Below, in pieces: positions 1 to 8,271 of a stretch of DNA of 28,686 nucleotides. The position numbers and the translations under genes were made by a program. Source of the DNA: Bacteroidales bacterium (lineage in GTDB: Bacteria; Bacteroidota; Bacteroidia; Bacteroidales; WCHB1-69). The first letter of the stretch is position 1; the number at the start of each line of letters is the position of its first letter. The notes under the pieces were generated by a model, which saw only the letters and a program-made list of their open reading frames with translations, ran no database searches and was not told the DNA's origin. The DNA lies in the NCBI GenBank assembly GCA_028684405.1, contig JAQUGA010000009.1, forward strand, positions 1 to 28,686. Reading direction: 5' to 3'.

Positions 1-183
1 CAAAGCAAAGACTTGACAGCGATAGAAGCCGCATCTACCGAACTCAATGCTGCATGGCATGCCGCTTCGGAAGACATGTACAAAAAAGCTGATGCAGGTC
101 AAGATCAACCTCAGGAAGGTGACAACCAGCAAAATCCTGATGACAATGTGACGGATGTTGATTACGAAGAAGTAAAAAGCTAA
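1..183 (+). CDS. dnaK: Chaperone protein DnaK, C-terminal fragment
   Basis: Frame 1 is open from the left edge to a TAA at 181-183, giving the last 60 residues of a protein whose start lies outside the window. The segment reads as the end of the helical lid of Hsp70 (TELNAAWHAASEDMYKKA), then a Gln/Asp/Asn-rich linker and the terminal acidic DVDYEEVK motif typical of bacterial DnaK, which in this family helps co-chaperone and substrate handling. The product is the cytoplasmic ATP-dependent folding chaperone. A strong terminator follows directly, so dnaK ends its transcription unit here. The identification rests on the tail alone, but that tail is characteristic. Confidence 0.9.
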   Translation, partial: QSKDLTAIEAASTELNAAWHAASEDMYKKADAGQDQPQEGDNQQNPDDNVTDVDYEEVKS

Positions 184-190
184 ACATATA

Positions 191-240
191 ATCAAATCAA
201 AAAAAAGAGTCCTTTAAGGGCTCTTTTTTTTTGATTTGAT
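191..240. terminator. Bidirectional intrinsic terminator after dnaK
   Basis: An inverted repeat with core arms GAGTCC and GGGCTC (one G-T wobble) around a short TTTAA loop. The core is flanked by A8 on the left and T9 on the right, then by a further perfectly paired 8-base arm (ATCAAATC / GATTTGAT). The T run after the stem fits termination of dnaK, and the A run makes it symmetric for the other strand. Confidence 0.85.
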
Positions 241-430
241 ATTTTCAAGAAAACCGCACTTTATTCAACTATTTGCATAAAATTATCATTCTCCAAAATA
301 AAAAAGCTTGAATTTCAAAAACACCATTTCTTGCGATTAATAAACATTGTAAATTGACACAGTTTTGAAGGATAAAAAAATAAATACAAGAAAACAGTAA
401 CCAAAATAATAATAAGCAAAAAAAAATGTT

Positions 431-438
431 TATTTTTG
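431..438 (+). promoter_or_regulatory. Putative -7 box for the lipoprotein gene
   Basis: TATTTTTG matches the Bacteroidota -7 element TAnnTTTG. It lies about 38 nt before the ATG at 477 and after the more upstream in-frame ATG at 426, so it supports 477 as the start. I see no good -33 TTTG at the right distance. The rest of the 241-425 spacer is A+T-rich with no gene or repeat that I can identify. Confidence 0.4.
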
Positions 439-476
439 GCATCCATAAATCAATGGAAATATTTAGTTTTGAAAAT

Positions 477-1487
477 ATGAAAAAAAATCTAGTTTTACTT
501 CTTTCAATATTGTTTTTTTATTCTTGCAATAACGAATTGGATATTAATGGCGAATTACGCGAAACAACCGTCGTTTATGGCCTACTAAATCACGCTGATT
601 CTGTTCAGTATTTAAAAATATACAAAGCTTTTTTGACAGAAGAAAGTGTACTTATTGCCGCGAGTAATCCTGATAATATTTACTATTACGACTCTATTGA
701 GGTTTATCTAGAAACCGTTCAAACAGAAGGAGGTCCCTCCTCTCAACGCATCTATTTCGACACCACCACTTCAATTCCTAAATCTCCTGGTGTTTTCTCT
801 AATCCATATCAAGTTTTGTATCGATCTAGGCCAGGCGAGCCTTTATTAAACGAAAATGAAATTTATAAAGTTGTTATTCAAAACAAATATACTGGTAAAA
901 AAACAACGGCAACAACTCCTTTAATTAATGCTCCGTTAAATTCAAATCCATTTAAGTGGGTAGGAGGCAATGTTGTTTCTGCTGTTCCTTTTTTCAATCC
1001 ATTCTCTACTTTCCGTATGGAAGCTCCCAATAATGCAACACAAATGGAATTGATTTTAGAATTTAGATATATAGAAAAAGATCGCCTAAGCGGGATAATC
1101 ACCAAAAAAGGACCTATCGTTGTTCGATTGGCAAATACCAAAACCCTCAAATATGATGACTTATTTGATTATTCATTGTCGGGAAATAGTTTTTTGACCG
1201 CTGTGGCTAAAAACATTGCTTATAACCCTGATGTAATTCGCTACGATGATACTTCGTCCATTGTAGTTATGGTTGCTGGAAAAGAATTGACCAGATATAA
1301 CGAAGTTAATACACCCTCGCTAGGAATCGTCGAAGAACGTCCTTCCTACACCAATGTCTCGAATGGTTTAGGATTGGTTTCTTGTCGTTTTCATCACCGT
1401 TATCCTAAAGTCATGCTCAACAGAAGAGCGGTAGATTCTTTAAAATATAGTATCCAAACCAATCATTTGGGATTCTTTATAGACTAA
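477..1487 (+). CDS. Outer-membrane-type lipoprotein, DUF4249-like
   Basis: From the ATG at 477 the 336-residue protein begins with a lipoprotein signal: two lysines, a run of hydrophobic residues and a lipobox ending FFYSC, with Cys17 as the lipidated residue. An in-frame ATG at 426 would add 17 residues before the signal peptide and is less likely. The mature part opens with a beta-strand-rich segment (ETTVVYGLLNHADSVQYLKI) resembling the DUF4249 family of Bacteroidota lipoproteins, which are often encoded with TonB-dependent receptors. No receptor gene is adjacent here. The family name is from memory of sequence style and is tentative. The protein is probably surface- or periplasm-facing, with no catalytic motif visible. 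It stands alone, with long spacers on both sides. Confidence 0.6.
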   Translation: MKKNLVLLLSILFFYSCNNELDINGELRETTVVYGLLNHADSVQYLKIYKAFLTEESVLIAASNPDNIYYYDSIEVYLETVQTEGGPSSQRIYFDTTTSIPKSPGVFSNPYQVLYRSRPGEPLLNENEIYKVVIQNKYTGKKTTATTPLINAPLNSNPFKWVGGNVVSAVPFFNPFSTFRMEAPNNATQMELILEFRYIEKDRLSGIITKKGPIVVRLANTKTLKYDDLFDYSLSGNSFLTAVAKNIAYNPDVIRYDDTSSIVVMVAGKELTRYNEVNTPSLGIVEERPSYTNVSNGLGLVSCRFHHRYPKVMLNRRAVDSLKYSIQTNHLGFFID

Positions 1488-1726
1488 TGTAGTTGACAGA
1501 AAATCTCTAAAAAAACAATTACGATATTCTAAAAAAAACATATTTTAATTTTCAAAGCACAGCAATATGTCACATTTAGTGTATGACTGGGCTTGAACGT
1601 TAGATAGAAAAAACTCTAAAATTAAAACTAAATTTAAAAAGAGAGCTAAAAACATCTTCTTCTGATTGAACTCTTTGCGATATATATTGTTTATATCATA
1701 CTGTTAGAAATTATAGTTATTTTAAC

Positions 1727-1757
1727 TTTGTTTCTATTTAGAACATTAATATATTTG
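1727..1757 (+). promoter_or_regulatory. Promoter of the T9SS cargo gene with internal palindrome
   Basis: TTTG (1727-1730), 19 nt, TATATTTG (1750-1757) is a near-ideal Bacteroidota promoter, 20 nt before the ATG at 1778. The decamer TCTATTTAGA (1733-1742, extended to TTCTA-TT-TAGAA) lies between the two boxes, where a repressor would block polymerase. The same decamer occurs upstream of the hydrogenase operon. The remaining spacer 1488-1726 is A+T-rich and shows no gene. Confidence 0.7.
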
Positions 1758-1777
1758 CAAAATAAAACCATTTAAAC

Positions 1778-3577
1778 ATGAAAAAAATTACATTTTTATT
1801 ATTGGCAATATTCTCTTTTGGATACATCGCCAATGCACAAATCGTGCTTACGGGAACATCATATTCTCAAAATTTTGACAACATCGAAACAGGACTACCA
1901 CTCGGTTGGAGTTTTGACACATTAGCCACTTCCAGTTCTTTGGGAGTTGCAGTTGCTTTGTTTCCAGCACCTGCTGAGTGGGCAGCAACAGCTGGCGGTT
2001 TAAAAAACTTTGCATCGGCAGACGGATTAACGGAAACATCTAATGCAGCTGCCCAGAACGCAAGTACTGACAGAGCCTTAGGCCTTCGTCAAACAACCAA
2101 ATATGCCAATACAGATGCTGCTTTTTTAATGCAAATTGCCAATACTGCGGATAGAAACAGCTTTGAATTAAGTTTTAAATTACAGTCCCTAGATCCCTCT
2201 TCTACTCGTGTAACAACTTGGATTGTAGACTATGGCGTTGGCACCAACCCAACGAGCTTTACACCTCTCGCAACGGTTCCAGCAACCCTAACAACGGGAG
2301 GTACTACTTTTTCAAACACCGATGTAACAGTTAATATTGGAAATGCTTTAGACGACATCAACCAACCCGTTTGGATTAGAATTGCAACATTAACTCCAAC
2401 TACAGGATCTGGAAACAGAGCATCAACAGCCATTGATGATGTTCAATTAACGTGGACAGCAGGTGCTCCCACTACTACTGCAGCTCCTCTTTTCACGCCT
2501 GCTCCAGGCACATATTACTCAGAAATTGATGTTGCGATGATGTCTCCAACCGAAGGAGCTGCTGTATATTACACTCTCGATGGAACTACTCCAAGTGTTG
2601 CTTCTACACAATATACGGCTCCCATTAATATTTCAACAAATACAACCATTAAAGCTATTGCAGTAAAAGCAGGCCTAGATAACAGCAGCGTTTCCGAGGG
2701 TGTTTATACTTTTGCTCCTTCCAGTGAAATTACAAGTATCGCTCAACTACGTCAACAAGTGGCTGACAATTCAACAGTTTATACTTTATCGTCAGAGGCG
2801 ATTTTGACATTTCAACAAGCTCACCGCAAACAAAAGTTCATCCAAGATAATACAGCTGCTATTTTAATTGACGATAATAGTGGTCTTATTACAACTGCAT
2901 ATGACATTGCTGATGGAATTAGCAATATTTCAGGAAAATTAAGCGATTATTTTGGCATGCTACAATTTATTCCAGTAGCTGACCCAGGTCCTGCTACTTC
3001 TTTCGCAAACATTATTACTCCAGAAATATTCACCATTGCTCAATTGCAAGATCCTGTTGCAATGCTTCCTCATCAAGCAAAATTAATTAGAATTGAAAAT
3101 GTTAAATTTCAAGATGCAAACGGTACTCTGAAATTTGCTGTCAATAAAAAATATCGTTTAAATCAAGGCGGAACTATTGACTCTACATTCCGTACACAGT
3201 TTTATGATGCCAACTATATCAACGGAACGGTTCCTTCTGGAACTGGTTCAATTACAGGTATTTTACATCTAGCATATGAAAAATACAACATCACTGCACG
3301 CTCTTCAAGTGATCTCAATTTTGCAGTTGGAGTAGAAGATTATAACGCATCTTTGGTTCGTGTTTATCCAAATCCAGCTCTTAGCATTGTAAATATTGAA
3401 ACAGATAAACCAGCACTTTTAACCATCACAAATCTATTGGGTCAAAAAGTATTGGAAATGAATAACATCAACGGTTTAGTTCAAATTAATACCTCAAAAT
3501 ACAACAAAGGTGTTTATTTTGTAAGCCTTCAATTTGAAAGTGGCGAAACTTCAAGCCAAAAACTAATTGTAAGATAA
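1778..3577 (+). CDS. Secreted T9SS cargo protein with chitobiase-type and DUF5689-like domains
   Basis: The 599-residue protein has a Sec signal peptide (MKKITFLLLAIFSFGYIANAQ). Residues of about 22-230 form a beta-rich region of the kind common in Bacteroidota surface proteins. Residues of about 236-311 match the chitobiase/beta-hexosaminidase C-terminal-like domain (VYYTLDGTTPS, then ITIKAIAVKAG-type strands). Residues of about 318-520 resemble the OB-fold-like DUF5689 domain. The last ~75 residues are a type A type IX sorting domain with the diagnostic VRVYPNPA start, a LLGQKV core and a KLIVR end. It is therefore expected to cross the outer membrane by the T9SS and be released or surface-anchored. 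No catalytic domain is obvious, so the role may be adhesion or binding. A clear promoter and a terminator make it a single-gene unit. Confidence 0.85.
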   Translation: MKKITFLLLAIFSFGYIANAQIVLTGTSYSQNFDNIETGLPLGWSFDTLATSSSLGVAVALFPAPAEWAATAGGLKNFASADGLTETSNAAAQNASTDRALGLRQTTKYANTDAAFLMQIANTADRNSFELSFKLQSLDPSSTRVTTWIVDYGVGTNPTSFTPLATVPATLTTGGTTFSNTDVTVNIGNALDDINQPVWIRIATLTPTTGSGNRASTAIDDVQLTWTAGAPTTTAAPLFTPAPGTYYSEIDVAMMSPTEGAAVYYTLDGTTPSVASTQYTAPINISTNTTIKAIAVKAGLDNSSVSEGVYTFAPSSEITSIAQLRQQVADNSTVYTLSSEAILTFQQAHRKQKFIQDNTAAILIDDNSGLITTAYDIADGISNISGKLSDYFGMLQFIPVADPGPATSFANIITPEIFTIAQLQDPVAMLPHQAKLIRIENVKFQDANGTLKFAVNKKYRLNQGGTIDSTFRTQFYDANYINGTVPSGTGSITGILHLAYEKYNITARSSSDLNFAVGVEDYNASLVRVYPNPALSIVNIETDKPALLTITNLLGQKVLEMNNINGLVQINTSKYNKGVYFVSLQFESGETSSQKLIVR

Positions 3578-3597
3578 TTTTTAAAATAATCTTTATT

Positions 3598-3636
3598 CAA
3601 GACCGTTGTTGGATTTAGCAACGGTCTTGTTTTTTT
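3598..3636 (+). terminator. Intrinsic terminator of the T9SS cargo gene
   Basis: A perfect 11-bp stem (CAAGACCGTTG at 3598-3608 with its complement at 3619-3629), a 10-nt loop and a run of seven T. It starts 20 nt after the stop codon. Confidence 0.93.
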
Positions 3637-3710
3637 ATAATTGCCAATATAGAGCATTTTGTTACAAGCAGTTTTTTAAACTCAAAATCATCATTTTTTA
3701 TAAATAGTTG

Positions 3711-3718
3711 TATCTTTG
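3711..3718 (+). promoter_or_regulatory. Putative -7 box
   Basis: TATCTTTG matches TAnnTTTG and lies 21 nt before the ATG at 3740. No convincing TTTG -33 element is present; the expected region is a T-run. Confidence 0.5.
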
Positions 3719-3739
3719 AACACTTTATAATTTTTTCAA

Positions 3740-5284
3740 ATGCGACAAACGATTCTATTCATTTTTTTCTGGGTGCTAACAACATTAGCATACGCTCAAT
3801 CAGGGAATACACCATTTCGATTGGAGCTGGATGCACCCGAAAAAGCCTTTCCTTACGAAATCATTACATTGGGCGAAAAAGGTGTTATTGTCTACTATGA
3901 ATCTGACATAATATCTCGAAATACTGCCAAATGGTCGTTTGTTCACTTTGATGTTTTTTTCAATCGAACGTGGACAAAAAACTTCTACCTACATCGTGAC
4001 CTTGAACCTGTTAAAGTCTATACGGACTCTATAAACGTAGGTGTTTTATTGAATTATCAAGGAAAAAGAAAAATCGAATTTCCAAACCAATTGGTTCATA
4101 TTAACATTCAAGATACGAGCTCTTTTGCATACACAATAGATGTGTCCGAAAATACATTTCCAAATCATCTGATGATCGGTGATAAATACACCTATTTTTC
4201 ACTATTATCCCGAGACAGAGAAGTATTGTATCAACTTAACAATTCTTCCAAAACGTTACGAAACTTTACCCCAGTGAATGTAAAGGAAATCAGAATTCCA
4301 TTTATCAGCCAAAACCCTCTATATTCTGACGGTATTTTGTTTGGAATTTTGAGTGATGTTTCAAAACGCACCAACCAGCTTCAATTGAAATTTATTGACA
4401 CTTCCGGGGTTTTGATAAATGAACTTCTTATACCCGAAGAGAGCCGTTTTTTTATGAATACCGCAAATCTGATAAAAACCGGAAAAGACAGCCTGCTGAT
4501 TGTTGGGAATTATGTAAACTCTTCCGATAAATCGGGCACATTCTCTTCCCCCGAAATTTCAAATACAGGAATATTCGCCATTGCAATCCATCAAAATCAA
4601 ATTGTAAACAGAAAATATTATAATTTTTCTCGATTCGAAAACATCTATAAATATGTTACCAAACAAGATTTGCAACGAATTCGTAAACGAGCTAAAGATG
4701 ATGAAGATGATTCACAGCCTGGATATTCATTAAACCTTAAGCTTATTTCACAGCCTCCTTTGCTTTTTGATTCCGTTGTTGTTTTTGTAAATGAAGCTTA
4801 TTTTGCTGAATATCGAACCGAGGAAAATCTTTCGTACGACTATTATGGAAGACCGTTTCCAAACAACAGAACCATTTTTGACGGCTATCGTTTTACCAAT
4901 GGCATCGTCTGCGGATTGACCCCAAATGGAGATTTACTTTGGGATAACAATTTTGCTCTAAATAATATTTTAACCTATCAATTAAGCCCAAAAATCACTT
5001 TCTTTTTAGACTCTACAGACCTATTAATGGCGTATAACTTCAATGGCGAAATTGTCACTATGATTGTTCAAGGCAATCATGTTTTGCAAAATTTAGAATA
5101 TTCAAAAGTCGAAAACATATCCTCTTCTGATTTTGTATTAGAAAATCAAAAAACGGATATTGTATATTGGTATGATCATTATTTTCTGTCGTATGGCTAT
5201 CAAACCATCCGAAACACACAGAAAAGAGGCAGAAGCAGAGCCAATGTTTTTTATATGATAAAGATGATTTATGATGTACAATAA
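3740..5284 (+). CDS. Secreted protein of unknown function
   Basis: The 514-residue protein starts with a Sec signal peptide (MRQTILFIFFWVLTTLAYAQ, cleavage likely after Ala19). I do not recognise a family. The body is rich in aromatic and beta-type residues with no membrane segment after the signal, no lipobox and no T9SS sorting domain at the C-terminus. A charged patch (RIRKRAKDDEDDSQ) lies near residues 312-326 and probably forms an exposed loop. The C-terminus is basic (KRGRSRANVF). A lipid kinase gene follows after 20 nt on the same strand, so the two are probably co-transcribed, which hints at, but does not show, a cell-envelope role. It could be a periplasmic beta-propeller-like protein; that is a guess from composition only. 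Confidence 0.6.
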   Translation: MRQTILFIFFWVLTTLAYAQSGNTPFRLELDAPEKAFPYEIITLGEKGVIVYYESDIISRNTAKWSFVHFDVFFNRTWTKNFYLHRDLEPVKVYTDSINVGVLLNYQGKRKIEFPNQLVHINIQDTSSFAYTIDVSENTFPNHLMIGDKYTYFSLLSRDREVLYQLNNSSKTLRNFTPVNVKEIRIPFISQNPLYSDGILFGILSDVSKRTNQLQLKFIDTSGVLINELLIPEESRFFMNTANLIKTGKDSLLIVGNYVNSSDKSGTFSSPEISNTGIFAIAIHQNQIVNRKYYNFSRFENIYKYVTKQDLQRIRKRAKDDEDDSQPGYSLNLKLISQPPLLFDSVVVFVNEAYFAEYRTEENLSYDYYGRPFPNNRTIFDGYRFTNGIVCGLTPNGDLLWDNNFALNNILTYQLSPKITFFLDSTDLLMAYNFNGEIVTMIVQGNHVLQNLEYSKVENISSSDFVLENQKTDIVYWYDHYFLSYGYQTIRNTQKRGRSRANVFYMIKMIYDVQ

Positions 5285-5304
5285 TCAATTTTTCTAATCA
5301 AAAG

Positions 5305-6240
5305 ATGGAGAGCAACAATCGTTTTTGGCATGTCATTCTTAACCCAATAGCATTAAATGGCAAAAGAATTCATTTTTGGAATAAGATTGCCCGAGAATTA
5401 ATGCAAGATGGTTTTGAATTTATTGAATGGGTTACCACAAAAAGAGAAAATGCCATTGATGTTGCAGAATCGATAATAAAAAAAGGGGGGACACAAATAT
5501 TGATTGTGGGCGGCGATGGCACTCTAAACGAAGTTGTAAATGGCGTTATGAAATTGCCAAAATTGGCCTCTCAAATTCTTCTTTGTGTGGTTCCTTCGGG
5601 AACGGGAAACGATTGGGCTAAAACACATCGGCTAAAACCCACTGCAAAAAGTATCAGAGCAATGTTGTTAAACGGCAAAGTGGTAAAACATGATGTGGGA
5701 ATTGTACATTCCATTAAAAATCATGAAACGACATCTCGTTTCTTTATAAATATAGCGGGTTTTGGATTCGATGCTGCGGTAATTCAGCGAGTATACGAAT
5801 CGAGGAAATACAGAATTGGAAATAAATTTATTTATATAAAAAACGTCCTCACAACTTTGTTTTTTCATCGTTCTGTTGAATGTATTATCAAACATGATGG
5901 ATTGGTTTCAAAAGCAGATATTTTTTCGATAGCAGCCGGCATCTGCAAATACAATGGAAATGGAATGAAACAAGTTCCAATGGCTGATTTTCAAGATGGA
6001 TATATAGATTTTGTTTTTATTTGCAAAATGTCGCGATGGTCTTTAATCACTCAAGTACCAAAATTATTTTCAGGAAAACATGTACACCACCCTAAAGTAT
6101 TCCATGTACGGTCTGAAAAATGCACAATCACTCCACTTGGCAGGGTTTTAGGCGAAGTGGAAGGAGAAATGATAGAAGAAGGAAGTTATCAAGTTGAAAT
6201 TGCTGCTGAACAATTAAAATTCTTAGTTCCTTCAAATTAA
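5305..6240 (+). CDS. Diacylglycerol/lipid kinase of the YegS/BmrU family
   Basis: The 311-residue protein has the full DAGK catalytic signature: an N-terminal NPIALNGK segment (the NPxxG-type opening), GGDGTLNEVVNG at residues 69-80 and PSGTGNDWAK at about 97-106, followed by the beta-sandwich C-terminal domain (GFGFDAAVI, then GDGYIDFVFI-like strands and GEVEGE). Length is typical. Such enzymes use ATP to phosphorylate diacylglycerol or related lipids at the inner membrane, recycling lipid for phospholipid synthesis; the true substrate cannot be read from sequence. It lies 20 nt after the secreted-protein gene. Its stop is only 7 nt from the convergent stop of the phosphodiesterase gene, and I see no hairpin between them. 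Confidence 0.9.
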   Translation: MESNNRFWHVILNPIALNGKRIHFWNKIARELMQDGFEFIEWVTTKRENAIDVAESIIKKGGTQILIVGGDGTLNEVVNGVMKLPKLASQILLCVVPSGTGNDWAKTHRLKPTAKSIRAMLLNGKVVKHDVGIVHSIKNHETTSRFFINIAGFGFDAAVIQRVYESRKYRIGNKFIYIKNVLTTLFFHRSVECIIKHDGLVSKADIFSIAAGICKYNGNGMKQVPMADFQDGYIDFVFICKMSRWSLITQVPKLFSGKHVHHPKVFHVRSEKCTITPLGRVLGEVEGEMIEEGSYQVEIAAEQLKFLVPSN

Positions 6241-6247
6241 TCACATT

Positions 6248-6739
6248 TTATTTTACAATATCCAAAACTTCCAGATTCTCGAAGCGTTTTCCGTGGATAT
6301 CAAATCGCACAGCCGTTATTCTAGTATGAAAACCGAATTTTCCTGCAGCACCAGGATTAATGTATAAATGCTGATATTTTTTCTCATACATAACTCTTAA
6401 TATATGAGAATGACCGGTGATAAATAAATCGGGCTTATATTTCTCGATAATCAATTTCGAATTTGCATTGTATTTTGGCGGATAGCCACCAATATGCATC
6501 AATAAAATCAGAGCATCTTCAATCATAAAACTCTGATATTCGGGACACTGAGAACGAACATCTCTCCCATCAATATTTCCAAAAACTGCAAACAACTTTG
6601 CTTTTTTCGACAATTTGTTCAAAATTTCGATATTGCCAACATCGCCAGCATGAATGATATAATCACATTTTTCAAAAAAACGCTCTACACTTTCAAGCAA
6701 TACGCCATGCGTATCGGAAAGAACACCCACTTTTGCCAT
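6248..6739 (-). CDS. YfcE/MJ0936-type metallophosphoesterase
   Basis: The 163-residue protein carries the calcineurin-like metal-binding set in order: SDTHG near residue 8, HAGDVG, GNIDGRD, a central MHIGG, TGHSH and a final NPGAAGKFGFH. These supply the Asp, His and Asn ligands of the two-metal site. Family members are small cytoplasmic phosphodiesterases with broad activity on model substrates; their natural substrate is usually unknown. It starts 6 nt after the upstream rRNA methyltransferase gene, so the two form one minus-strand operon. The complete motif set makes the family certain and the exact role open. Confidence 0.9.
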   Translation of the reverse strand: MAKVGVLSDTHGVLLESVERFFEKCDYIIHAGDVGNIEILNKLSKKAKLFAVFGNIDGRDVRSQCPEYQSFMIEDALILLMHIGGYPPKYNANSKLIIEKYKPDLFITGHSHILRVMYEKKYQHLYINPGAAGKFGFHTRITAVRFDIHGKRFENLEVLDIVK

Positions 6740-6745
6740 GAAATA

Positions 6746-7483
6746 TTATTTTGTACGTTGACGAAGCACTTCGAAAAGCAAGATACCGTTGGCAACAGAA
6801 ACATTTAAAGATTGAATTTCGCCCACCATTGGAATCGACAATGAATCTGCAAAAAAGCGAAAATATTCGCGAGAAATCCCCTCCCCTTCATTGCCAAGAA
6901 CAACCGCCATAGGGACAGTAAAATCGGGACTGTGATACACTGTTTTTGCTTTTTCGGTAAGTCCAAAAATGGAAATCCCACTCTCTTGCAAAAACTGCAA
7001 AACCTCTTTGAGGTCTTTATGACGACAAATGGGAATTCGACTAATGGCACCAGCAGAAGTTTTTATAGCATCTTCGTTGATTTGTGCTGCGTTTTGAGCA
7101 GGAATAACAACGGCATGAACACCAGCACATTCGGCCGTACGACAAATGGCACCAAAATTACGAACATCTGTGATTCTATCTAAAACCAAAATAAATGGCG
7201 TTTCTCCACTTTCAAAAAGTCCGGGTACGAGATTGAAAATATCTTGATATTCAATGGCTGATACAAAAGCAATTACACCTTGGTGATTGGCAGTAGTGAT
7301 TTTTTGCAATTTTTCAAACGGAACAATCTGAATTTGAATATCCCTCTTTCGAGAAAGTGTCATAATGTGTTTTATTCCTTCGCTTCCTGCTCCTCTTTGA
7401 ACCATGATTTTCTCCATCTCTTTCCCTGTTTCGAGTGCTTCTATGATGGGACGTACACCGTAGATTATGTCTTTGCGTTTCAT
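6746..7483 (-). CDS. rlmB: 23S rRNA (guanosine-2'-O)-methyltransferase RlmB-like (TrmH family group 3)
   Basis: The 245-residue protein has an N-terminal RNA-binding substrate domain (IIYGVRPIIEALETG through HQGVIAFV) and a C-terminal SPOUT methyltransferase domain. Its three SpoU motifs are visible: NFGAICRTAECAGVHAVVIP, VVLGNEGEGIS and IPMVGEIQSLNVSVANGILLFE. The last two form the trefoil knot that binds S-adenosylmethionine. RlmB methylates the ribose of G2251 in the 23S peptidyl-transferase loop; other TrmH-family targets are possible, so substrate assignment is by homology class. The start at 7483 gives the standard N-terminus (MKRKDIIYGVRP). Two abutting -7-like boxes lie just upstream. 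Confidence 0.88.
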   Translation of the reverse strand: MKRKDIIYGVRPIIEALETGKEMEKIMVQRGAGSEGIKHIMTLSRKRDIQIQIVPFEKLQKITTANHQGVIAFVSAIEYQDIFNLVPGLFESGETPFILVLDRITDVRNFGAICRTAECAGVHAVVIPAQNAAQINEDAIKTSAGAISRIPICRHKDLKEVLQFLQESGISIFGLTEKAKTVYHSPDFTVPMAVVLGNEGEGISREYFRFFADSLSIPMVGEIQSLNVSVANGILLFEVLRQRTK

Positions 7484-7497
7484 ATCAATATTTTTGA

Positions 7498-7513
7498 CAA
7501 AGTTACAAAACTA
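7498..7513 (-). promoter_or_regulatory. Tandem -7 boxes for the rlmB operon
   Basis: On the minus strand TAGTTTTG (7513-7506) is followed directly by TAACTTTG (7505-7498); both match TAnnTTTG. They lie 14-30 nt before the start codon at 7483. A clear -33 TTTG is not visible, so which box is used is open. Confidence 0.5.
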
Positions 7514-7602
7514 TTCACTTGTGTTGAAAAAAAAAAACGGAATTTCTAAAAACATGTCAACAATGTTATATTGATTCATTTTTATTATTTGAACTTTTTG
7601 CT

Positions 7603-7610
7603 TAAATTTG
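7603..7610 (+). promoter_or_regulatory. Putative -7 box
   Basis: TAAATTTG matches TAnnTTTG, 25 nt before the ATG at 7636. A T-run (7579-7582) occupies the -33 position; no true TTTG is found at the right spacing. Confidence 0.5.
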
Positions 7611-7635
7611 TGTTTCACTAGTAAAAATAATATTT

Positions 7636-8262
7636 ATGAAAAAATCTTTTTTATTTATCGGTTTTACAATGGTTCTTTTCCTTCTGACATCACAAACTTA
7701 TGCTCAGGCAATAAAGAACGATAACGTTAAAATCCTCAAAGGGAAGCGAGATGCAGTTTCAGCCGAATTTAATATTCCCAAATCAATAATGGAAAATGTC
7801 GTGGTGGAATATCTTGCTGAAGAGGGTTTAAAAAAGCCATCCAAAAAAAAGGGATTTCTAACCTATGAAGGAATAACATTTGGAAAAATCTCAAGCGAAG
7901 TAATGGATTATTATGTGAAAATTGATGGGAAAAAACAGAAATCCAAGGTAACTTTTGCAGTGTCCAAAGGATATGAAAACTTTATCAATCATTCTGAAGG
8001 CGGTATTTATTCTAAATTTACTACAGTCTTTAACAGCATCGACCAAAAAGCTAAAAAAGCCTACATTGCCGAACAGACCAAAACTCAACAAAAAGTGATT
8101 GACAAAACTCAAAAGAAATATGATAAGCTTGTAAAAGAGGGTAAATCTTTGCAAAAAGACAAAGAAAATATTGAAAATAAAATAAAGAAAAACGAGAAAA
8201 ATGCCGAAGGACTCAAAAAGGTATTGGAGGATGAGCAGAAGAAACTAAAAAATATAAAATAG
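7636..8262 (+). CDS. Small secreted protein with C-terminal coiled coil
   Basis: The 208-residue protein begins with a signal peptide (MKKSFLFIGFTMVLFLLTSQTYAQA). The mature N-terminal half (about residues 25-135) is a compact mixed alpha/beta region with no motif I recognise. From about residue 140 to the end it is almost entirely Lys/Glu/Gln heptad-like sequence, predicted as a long coiled coil ending KKVLEDEQKKLKNIK. It is most likely periplasmic. An MFS transporter gene begins 9 nt after its stop, so the two are co-transcribed. Function unknown. Confidence 0.65.
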   Translation: MKKSFLFIGFTMVLFLLTSQTYAQAIKNDNVKILKGKRDAVSAEFNIPKSIMENVVVEYLAEEGLKKPSKKKGFLTYEGITFGKISSEVMDYYVKIDGKKQKSKVTFAVSKGYENFINHSEGGIYSKFTTVFNSIDQKAKKAYIAEQTKTQQKVIDKTQKKYDKLVKEGKSLQKDKENIENKIKKNEKNAEGLKKVLEDEQKKLKNIK

Positions 8263-8271
8263 ATTACTACG

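Noticed and set aside
426..476. Upstream start for the lipoprotein gene
   Set aside because: It adds 17 residues before a clear lipoprotein signal, and a -7 box lies at 431-438, inside that extension.
1679..1697. GATATA...TATATC inverted repeat upstream of the T9SS cargo gene
   Set aside because: Short and made only of A/T-rich bases in an A/T-rich spacer; likely chance.
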